From assembly GCA_030613795.1 (NCBI GenBank), contig JAUWLG010000007.1:1-16439 (forward strand): a DNA stretch of 16,439 bases. Direction: 5' to 3'. Position numbers and translations under genes: made by a program. Numbering within the stretch: the stretch's first letter is position 1; every line of letters begins with the position of its first letter. Source of the stretch: Helicobacteraceae bacterium (GTDB taxonomy: Bacteria; Campylobacterota; Campylobacteria; Campylobacterales; Sulfurimonadaceae). Positions 8,129 through 13,065 of this stretch are shown here, piece by piece. The notes beneath the pieces were generated by a model. The model saw nothing but the letters and a program-made list of their open reading frames with translations, searched no databases and was not told where the DNA came from.

Positions 8129-8674
8129 CTATTGTGCTGCATTGATAGCAAGTTTTGCCATTTTTATGAGGTGTTCTAAAATATCGTTCTCTGTTTCTAG
8201 TGCTTTTTTGAGCTCCTTGAGGAAATACTCTTTTGTTCTATCGTCAGCCATGTTAAACGTGTAGAGTACCCATTCAATATTGAGAGGAATCGTTTCATCA
8301 TTTTGCATCACTTCAAAAGTACGATAAAGATTAATATCACTTTGTGAAAGTAACGCAAGAGTCTCTTTATAAAATGAATTTACTTCATGATCTATAAGAT
8401 CTAGAAGTGCTTCTTCCGGGATGTTCGCATCGCTCTCTTCCATGCCTATCTGGCCAATAATGAGTGCTTTGCCGATGATAAGCTGTTCGCCTAAGAAAAA
8501 AGCATCTTTTTGTTCTGAAAGGGCGTTGGCATCGCAATAGATAATATGTTGGTTGAGCGTTGGGAGTTCATCAATCAATATGGAATTGAAAAAGCTGTAG
8601 ACCGTGTTGGCTTTCATCTCGATCTCGATCTCTTCTATATCCTTTGTCTCCGGGTTAATAGCAAATGCTTTCAT
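8129..8674 (-). CDS. Protein of unknown function, N-terminal half DUF3846-like
   Basis: Soluble acidic protein of 181 residues with no signal peptide or membrane segment. The first ~85 residues are predicted beta-rich and have a D-A-N-A-L...F-F-L-G...I-I-G-K-A-L-I-I-G-Q pattern that reminds me of DUF3846, a small domain found in phage and mobile-element proteins; this is a resemblance by eye, not a search result. Residues about 85-181 look alpha-helical and end in a Lys/Glu-rich segment. It is the first gene of the operon with the HAD phosphatase and sugar transporter. AGAGGA at 8684-8689 (minus strand) supports the start. No function is assigned. Confidence 0.8.
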   Translation of the reverse strand: MKAFAINPETKDIEEIEIEMKANTVYSFFNSILIDELPTLNQHIIYCDANALSEQKDAFFLGEQLIIGKALIIGQIGMEESDANIPEEALLDLIDHEVNSFYKETLALLSQSDINLYRTFEVMQNDETIPLNIEWVLYTFNMADDRTKEYFLKELKKALETENDILEHLIKMAKLAINAAQ

Positions 8675-8719
8675 TCTAAAAATTCCTCTGATATCTAGTT
8701 AAACGTATAATAGCAATAT

Positions 8720-8725
8720 ATTATA
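8720..8725 (-). promoter_or_regulatory. -10 box of the unknown-HAD-transporter operon
   Basis: Perfect TATAAT on the minus strand, 46 bases before the start codon at 8674. It overlaps an AT-rich divergent promoter region shared with the symporter gene. Confidence 0.45.
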
Positions 8726-8732
8726 AAATAGG

Positions 8733-8738
8733 TATAAT
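8733..8738 (+). promoter_or_regulatory. -10 box of the symporter gene
   Basis: Perfect TATAAT on the plus strand; a second TATAAT lies at 8706-8711. From the nearer box, transcription would start at about 8745, so hairpin repeat E (8749-8789) would form nearly all of the 5' leader. Confidence 0.45.
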
Positions 8739-8748
8739 AAGTTGCTTT

Positions 8749-8789
8749 AGGGCACCTCTAAAACCCCTCTCGGATCTTAGAGGTGTCCT
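8749..8789. repeat. Short hairpin repeat E (outer stem of copy B without its core)
   Basis: Arms 8749-8761 and 8777-8789 match at 12 of 13 around a 15-base loop. Its left end closely follows the left end of copy B (GGGCAC-TCTAAAA-CCC) and its right end, TTAGAGGTGTCCT, resembles B's right end. It lies between the symporter's -10 box and its start codon, so it should fold in that gene's leader. Confidence 0.8.
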
Positions 8790-8816
8790 ATATAACAATG
8801 TATATATAGGATGAAA

Positions 8817-10160
8817 ATGGAAGCGATACACTCGATGATCGTAGCGGTCAACGGTTTTGTTTGGGGACCGGTGATGTTAGTGCTTATTCTGGGTACGGGT
8901 CTTTACCTGACATTGGGTCTTCGCTTTTTACCGGTTCGTCATATTCCTGACGGGTTTAAGCTCATCTGGAAAGGACGCAAAGAGGACAAACAAGAGGGTG
9001 AGATCTCCCCTTTTAATGCCTTGATGACCTCGCTTTCTGCTACTATCGGAACCGGTAATATTGCCGGTGTTGCAACCGCCATCTTTATGGGTGGTCCGGG
9101 TGCTATGTTCTGGATGTGGGTGGCCGCGCTTTTAGGTATGGCGACCAAGTACGCTGAGGCAGTTCTTGCCGTGACCTATCGTGAAAAAGATGAAGAGGGC
9201 AACCATGTGGGTGGTCCGATGTTCTACATCAAAAATGGTCTGGGTGACAACTGGAAGTGGTTGGCCTTTCTTTTTGCGCTGTTCGCGTCGATCGCCGGTT
9301 TTGGGATCGGTAACACGATTCAAGCTAACTCTGTCTCTGACGTGCTTGAATCATCGTTTGGTATCCCTGAACTTTACAGTGGCATCGCTCTTGCAATTTT
9401 GGTCGGTCTTGTACTCATCGGCGGGATCAAACGTATCGCTCATGTGGCTGGTGCGGTTGTACCTTTTATGGCGATTGCTTATTTTGTGAGTGGTGTTGTG
9501 ATTATCGCCATGAACATCACGGAGATACCGGCGGCGATCGGTACGATCGTGACATCTGCTTTTACCCCAACCGCAGCCATGGGAGGCTTTGCCGGTGCTT
9601 CTGTCTGGGCGGCACTGCAGTTTGGTGTAGCCCGTGGTATCTTCTCTAATGAAGCCGGTCTTGGTTCAGCACCTATCGCGCATGCAGCTGCTAAGACAGA
9701 CTCCGCAGTTCGTCAAGGCCTTGTCGCGATGATGGGGACCTTTATCGACACCATCATCATCTGTTCGATCACCGGTCTTGCTATCGTTGTGACAGGAGCT
9801 TATACTTCAGGTGAGAGCGGGGCGGCCTTGTCGATGCTGGCCTTTTCTAAAGCCTTGCCGTATGTCGGTGAGTATGTGGTGACAATCGGACTTATCGTCT
9901 TTGCCTTTACCACACTGGTAGGTTGGAGCTTTTACGGTGAAAAAAGTGTCTATTATATCTTTGGTCAAAAAGCGATCATTCCGTTTCGTATTTTATGGGT
10001 CTTGGTCATCCCTTTTGGTTCAATGATGGACCTAAAGTTCATCTGGCTTCTGGCAGACACGCTTAACGCGTTGATGGCCATACCAAACCTCATCGCCATT
10101 GTGCTGCTCAGTCCGGTGATCTTTATGCTAACTAAAGAGTACTTTGCGAAAAAGGCGTAG
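8817..10160 (+). CDS. Alanine/glycine:cation symporter (AGCS family)
   Basis: Inner-membrane sodium- or proton-coupled uptake carrier for small amino acids, about 447 residues and 10-11 hydrophobic helices with the LeuT-like fold. The family signature is clear: P-F-N-A-L-M-T-S-L-S-A-T-I-G-T-G-N-I-A-G-V-A-T-A near 65-90, and the later G-V-A-R-G-I-F-S-N-E-A-G-L-G-S-A-P-I-A block. A start at 8817 gives AGG (8808-8810) a 6-base spacing; an in-frame ATG at 8811 would touch it directly. A four-codon frame, ATG at 8798 to TAG at 8807-8809, ends on the ribosome site. The gene has its own promoter and a repeat on each side (E in the leader, C after the stop). Substrate within the family is not resolved. 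Confidence 0.93.
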   Translation: MEAIHSMIVAVNGFVWGPVMLVLILGTGLYLTLGLRFLPVRHIPDGFKLIWKGRKEDKQEGEISPFNALMTSLSATIGTGNIAGVATAIFMGGPGAMFWMWVAALLGMATKYAEAVLAVTYREKDEEGNHVGGPMFYIKNGLGDNWKWLAFLFALFASIAGFGIGNTIQANSVSDVLESSFGIPELYSGIALAILVGLVLIGGIKRIAHVAGAVVPFMAIAYFVSGVVIIAMNITEIPAAIGTIVTSAFTPTAAMGGFAGASVWAALQFGVARGIFSNEAGLGSAPIAHAAAKTDSAVRQGLVAMMGTFIDTIIICSITGLAIVVTGAYTSGESGAALSMLAFSKALPYVGEYVVTIGLIVFAFTTLVGWSFYGEKSVYYIFGQKAIIPFRILWVLVIPFGSMMDLKFIWLLADTLNALMAIPNLIAIVLLSPVIFMLTKEYFAKKA

Positions 10161-10200
10161 CTGATAGCAAAGAGAACGACAAAGTAGTTTAACGCCTTGC

Positions 10201-10474
10201 TTATTACGCCACCAATTAAATAGGCAAATAGCAATGAGGATGATTTTGTACATAATCAAGGCAGATGTTCTTTAGCGTAGCCATAGCTACGGTGAAGAAT
10301 ATCTAACGCGGAGTATATGCAAAAGCACCTCACCCTTCGGGAAGAGCGATAAGAGGCAATCTTCAAACAAATAGATATTTCAGCTTAGCTACGGCTAGGC
10401 TTCACATCTCTTCGTTCAAATCTTACCTCTTCTCGCTCTTTTGATATTTGCCTATTTAGTTAGTGGCGTAATAA
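10201..10474. repeat. Structured intergenic repeat, long copy C
   Basis: The outer inverted repeat pairs 10201-10233 with 10442-10474 (30 of 33). Hairpin 1 runs from GAGG at 10236 to CCTC ending at 10331 with one small bulge and holds the near-palindrome CGTAGCCATAGCTACG at 10276-10291. Hairpin 2 has arms 10342-10356 and 10426-10440 (14 of 15) and CTTAGCTACGGCTAGG at 10384-10399. The separator is CCCTTCGGG at 10333-10341. Its ends match short copy D. It begins 40 bases after the symporter stop. The remainder of the gap, 10475-10619, shows no gene. Confidence 0.88.
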
Positions 10475-10592
10475 TGAAAACAGTGAGAGGTAGGAGGCAG
10501 TCGAAGGGAGCGATGAAGATCGCGTTGTTTTAGAGATGCAATTTTTAGTATGTGTGCAATAGAAAACGGGTTTATGCCGCATCGTCTAAACT

Positions 10593-10628
10593 AAAAAAAG
10601 AGTGTCTGGAAAATCGGTGTTACGATTT
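10593..10628 (-). terminator. Possible terminator of the PerR-type gene
   Basis: On the minus strand, AAATCG (10623-10628) and CGATTT (10611-10616) form a 6-bp stem whose loop contains the stop codon, followed about 11 bases later by seven T (10593-10599). The gap between stem and T run is longer than normal, so this is tentative. Confidence 0.3.
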
Positions 10629-11024
10629 CTGGCATGCGGGACAGATACCGGAAAAAATAATGCTGCTCTCATGCATCTTATAATGGCTTTGTTTAACAGC
10701 ATTTTCCAGCAGACTGTTTATGTCTAACGGAAAATCTTTAAACTCTCCGCACTCTTCACACAGAAGATGTGCATGGGGTGCTTTATTGAGCTCATATTTT
10801 GATTTCATATTGGCTGCTTTTACCTCTTTTATCAGGTCGTTTTTAAGCATAGAGTGGATGTTTTTATAAAGTGTCGCCAAAGAGATCGAAGGAAACTGTC
10901 TGGATATTTTAGTATATAGATCTTCAACACTTATATGACCGGCTTTGTCCATTAAAGACAAGATCCCTACTCGTTGCGGCGTGACCTTTAGTGCATGTTC
11001 TTTTAAAAGTATTTCATAATTCAT
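10620..11024 (-). CDS. perR: Fur-family regulator, PerR-like
   Basis: Metal-dependent repressor of 134 residues, probably a peroxide sensor. A winged helix covers about 1-75, with the recognition helix in S-L-A-T-L-Y-K-N. The structural zinc site is Cys89-x2-Cys92 and Cys128-x2-Cys131. Lining up with Bacillus PerR, the regulatory metal ligands are His30, Glu78, His84, His86 and Asp97; in Bacillus the second is Asp85, so Glu78 here is Fur-like at that place. The absence of the extra Fur histidine stretch and the neighbour (divergent desulforubrerythrin) favour PerR over Fur. No strong ribosome site precedes the start. Autoregulation is likely through the palindrome at 11077-11097. Family is certain; PerR assignment is inferred from context. 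Confidence 0.85.
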   Translation of the reverse strand: MNYEILLKEHALKVTPQRVGILSLMDKAGHISVEDLYTKISRQFPSISLATLYKNIHSMLKNDLIKEVKAANMKSKYELNKAPHAHLLCEECGEFKDFPLDINSLLENAVKQSHYKMHESSIIFSGICPACQKS

Positions 11025-11046
11025 AACAGCATTTTAATAATATTTT

Positions 11047-11052
11047 TTTATA
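11047..11052 (-). promoter_or_regulatory. Possible -10 box of the PerR-type gene
   Basis: TATAAA on the minus strand, 23 bases before the start codon. Operator candidate 1 lies just upstream where a -35 and upstream region would be. Confidence 0.35.
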
Positions 11053-11076
11053 CATTACATATAGTTTAAAAGTACT

Positions 11077-11097
11077 AAAGGATAATTATTTTCCTTT
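11077..11097. promoter_or_regulatory. Operator candidate 1 (Fur/PerR-box-like palindrome)
   Basis: A 21-bp palindrome with AAAGGA and TCCTTT ends; the core GATAATTATTTTC is close to the 7-1-7 Fur-superfamily box (GATAAT-N-ATTATC). It matches the reverse complement of operator candidate 2 at 20 of 21 positions. It is nearer the regulator gene and suits autoregulation. Confidence 0.6.
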
Positions 11098-11122
11098 AAG
11101 AGTACATGCAATACAATTAGTC

Positions 11123-11143
11123 AAAGGAAAAAAATTATCCTTT
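11123..11143. promoter_or_regulatory. Operator candidate 2 (Fur/PerR-box-like palindrome)
   Basis: Second 21-bp palindrome, 46 bp centre to centre from the first, again AAAGGA...TCCTTT with an ATTATCC half. It spans the stretch between the expected -35 and the -10 of the desulforubrerythrin gene, a position where binding would block transcription. Confidence 0.6.
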
Positions 11144-11148
11144 ATAAT
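11143..11148 (+). promoter_or_regulatory. -10 box of the desulforubrerythrin gene
   Basis: Perfect TATAAT directly abutting operator candidate 2, 18 bases before the start codon. The leader would be very short, with GAGGAG at 11155-11160 as the ribosome site. Confidence 0.5.
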
Positions 11149-11166
11149 TTATCTGAGGAGATACCC

Positions 11167-11826
11167 ATGAGAGAGTACGAAACATACAAATGCAGTAAGT
11201 GTGGCAATGAGGTAGAGGTTCAATATGTAGGCGGCGGTACGCTTGTATGTTGTGGAGAGGAGATGGTATGCATAACACAGAGCCTGACAGCAGTAAACCT
11301 TATGAAAGCGTTTGCGGGTGAGAGCCAGGCTAGAAACAAGTATGAGTTCTTTGCAGATGTAGCAATGGAAGAAGGTCTTCACAGAATTGCCAGACACTTT
11401 CAAGAAGCTGCAGACAATGAGAAATACCATGCGATGGCAGAATTTAAAGCCTATAACAAACTTGTCAATGACATAGAGCTGGACACTACCAAGAAAAATC
11501 TTGCTTATGCGGCAGACGGCGAGCGCTATGAACATGAAGAGATGTACCCGAACTTTGCTGCTATTGCCAAAGAAGAAGGGTTGAACGATATTGCCAGACT
11601 TTTCAGAGCTATCGGAAAAGTAGAAGTAGAGCATGAAGCAGAATACTTGGCACTTAAAGCGGCGCTTGAAGCCGAAGGATTCTTTGACAGTGAAAACAAT
11701 GAAGAGTGGATTTGTGAGGTCTGCGGACATGTCCATAGAGGTAAAAAGGCACCAAAAAGCTGCCCGTTGTGTAAAGCGGATCAAGAGTATTTCAAGAAAA
11801 AATGCAGTGATGTAACAGCAGGATAA
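11167..11826 (+). CDS. rrc: Desulforubrerythrin (desulforedoxin-rubrerythrin-rubredoxin fusion)
   Basis: Cytoplasmic NADH-linked peroxide reductase, 219 residues, with three iron domains. Residues 1-35 are a desulforedoxin-type FeS4 site with Cys9, Cys12, Cys28 and Cys29. Residues about 38-170 are the rubrerythrin four-helix diiron domain: Glu52, Glu85-x2-His88, Glu119, Glu122 and Glu153-x2-His156 are the expected ligands. Residues 179-212 are a rubredoxin with Cys183/186 and Cys199/202. This exact order is that of Campylobacter jejuni desulforubrerythrin (Rrc), and all metal ligands are present, so it should be active. GAGGAG at 11155-11160 supports the start. It is divergent from a PerR-type regulator with two operator-like palindromes between, so induction by peroxide is likely. 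Confidence 0.93.
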   Translation: MREYETYKCSKCGNEVEVQYVGGGTLVCCGEEMVCITQSLTAVNLMKAFAGESQARNKYEFFADVAMEEGLHRIARHFQEAADNEKYHAMAEFKAYNKLVNDIELDTTKKNLAYAADGERYEHEEMYPNFAAIAKEEGLNDIARLFRAIGKVEVEHEAEYLALKAALEAEGFFDSENNEEWICEVCGHVHRGKKAPKSCPLCKADQEYFKKKCSDVTAG

Positions 11827-11848
11827 AGAGATGACTGGCACTCTCTTT
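11825..11848. terminator. Weak hairpin after the desulforubrerythrin gene
   Basis: AAAGAGA (11825-11831) and TCTCTTT (11842-11848) form a 7-bp stem with a 10-base loop starting at the stop codon. No T tract follows. It may lower read-through into the next gene. Confidence 0.3.
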
Positions 11849-11873
11849 GCCTCTTAGTTGTAGTAGAATGTAC

Positions 11874-11879
11874 TATAAT
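11874..11879 (+). promoter_or_regulatory. -10 box of the nitrobindin-like/cupin pair
   Basis: Perfect TATAAT 21-26 bases before the start codon at 11900. It suggests the pair has its own promoter as well as possible read-through from desulforubrerythrin. Confidence 0.45.
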
Positions 11880-11899
11880 ATTCTAGTAAAGGAGAAGTG

Positions 11900-12457
11900 A
11901 TGGCAGAAGAGAACATTGATTATGGACCATTGGCAGGTCTAAAAGGTACTTGGATAGGGGTCAAAGGGTTAGATGTGGCACCTAATCCGAAGGGTAAAGA
12001 AGAAAATCCATATTACGAGACAATTACGTTTGAAGAGGTAGGCACGGCTGAAAATGCAGAAAGGCAGTTGCTCGCTGCGGTGCGTTATCTTCAGGTTGTC
12101 CGCCGTAAATCAGATGACGAAGTCTTTCATGATCAGACAGGCTACTGGATGTGGGATAAAGAGCAGAACATCGTGATGCAATCTATCGTCATCCCTCGTG
12201 CTGTGGCTCTATTGGCAGGTGGTAATGCGACACATGACAGTGAGGGTAATGTTGTACTGACTGTAGTGTCCGACGTAGATGATAGTGCTTGGAATGTAGT
12301 GCAGTCACCATTTATGCACAAAAATGCCAAAACACTTTCGTTCAAACATGCATTGACCATTAAAGCTGATGAACTCCATTACTATGAGACAACGATGGTT
12401 GACATCTATGGAAATGTATTTGAACATACTGATACAAATACGCTAGTGCGATCATAA
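11900..12457 (+). CDS. FABP-like beta-barrel protein, nitrobindin/DUF1794 family
   Basis: Small soluble protein of 185 residues that resembles the heme-binding nitrobindin/THAP4 barrel family. The N-terminal L-A-G-L-K-G-T-W-I-G matches the family's first strand (G-x-W-x-G), and alternating strand patterns fill the chain. Family members bind heme through a C-terminal His and react with NO or peroxynitrite; the His 10 residues from the C-terminus (F-E-H-T-D) is a candidate ligand, but I cannot confirm heme binding, since many relatives lack it. ATG at 11900 is chosen because AAAGGAG (11888-11894) is 5 bases upstream; an in-frame GTG at 11897 is less well spaced. It lies 8 bases before a cupin gene and just after a peroxide-stress gene, which fits a redox or nitrosative role. 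Confidence 0.75.
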   Translation: MAEENIDYGPLAGLKGTWIGVKGLDVAPNPKGKEENPYYETITFEEVGTAENAERQLLAAVRYLQVVRRKSDDEVFHDQTGYWMWDKEQNIVMQSIVIPRAVALLAGGNATHDSEGNVVLTVVSDVDDSAWNVVQSPFMHKNAKTLSFKHALTIKADELHYYETTMVDIYGNVFEHTDTNTLVRS

Positions 12458-12465
12458 GAGTACAC

Positions 12466-12828
12466 GTGCCTAAAGCGACAATGACCTATTTTAATGCACT
12501 TTTGGATGAAAATGCAGACAAATGGGAAGTCATCGAAGGTACTGATGGTTTAGTCGAGTTTTATACACTTGCTATGGATGAGAAGGGTGACTATACGCGA
12601 CTAACCCGTTTCAAAGCAGGAGCAGACACCTCTGCTTTTGGTGCCATCAGTCATCTTTATCCTGAAGAGGTGATGATAATTTCAGGCCGGATGTATGATG
12701 CCTCTGTTGATAGATGGTTAGAGATAGGCGACTACGCCAGCCGTCCGCCTCATGAACTGCATGGGCCTTTTAAAACAGATGTCGATTGTGTTGTTTTAGA
12801 GATGTCGTTCCCGAGCATGAGTGTGTAA
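12466..12828 (+). CDS. Cupin-fold protein of unknown function
   Basis: Soluble single-domain protein of 120 residues with a cupin-like pattern: H-L-Y-P-E-E-V-M-I-I-S-G-R-M for the first metal motif, and P-P-H-E-L-H-G-P for the second. His and Glu are placed to bind one metal ion. Start is GTG at 12466, preceded by AAGAG at 5 bases; the first in-frame ATG (12481) has no ribosome site. It follows the nitrobindin-like gene by 8 bases, so the two are co-transcribed. Substrate and metal are unknown; related small cupins include anti-sigma ChrR domains, dioxygenases and sugar-binding proteins, none of which can be singled out. Confidence 0.78.
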   Translation: MPKATMTYFNALLDENADKWEVIEGTDGLVEFYTLAMDEKGDYTRLTRFKAGADTSAFGAISHLYPEEVMIISGRMYDASVDRWLEIGDYASRPPHELHGPFKTDVDCVVLEMSFPSMSV

Positions 12829-12832
12829 TTAC

Positions 12833-12852
12833 AGAGAATAATTTGTTTCTCT
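12833..12852. terminator. Weak hairpin after the cupin gene
   Basis: AGAGAA (12833-12838) and TTCTCT (12847-12852) form a 6-bp stem around an 8-base loop, 5 bases after the stop; no T tract follows. The remainder of 12853-13029 is AT-rich with no gene seen. Confidence 0.3.
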
Positions 12853-13029
12853 TAAAAACTCTATTATGCATCATAGAATAAATGTTCAATAGTATATTTT
12901 GCGAATAAAAAAATAGATGATGTAATGAATTATATTGAACAAGTATTTTTGTAAAATCAACTGTCATAAAACCCATAAATATCATCTCAAAAACTACTTT
13001 CTTAGAGAGACGCATTAATATTAATAGAA

Positions 13030-13035
13030 TATAAT
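13030..13035 (+). promoter_or_regulatory. -10 box of the large AsmA-like gene
   Basis: Perfect TATAAT 31-36 bases before the start codon at 13066; AAAGG at 13055-13059 is the ribosome site. Confidence 0.45.
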
Positions 13036-13065
13036 TGTCACTATATAAGTACATAAAGGCTATTT

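Noticed and set aside
1335..10474. CRISPR array or direct-repeat array
   Set aside because: Repeats are dispersed, inverted and of the hairpin type; there are no evenly spaced short direct repeats or cas genes.
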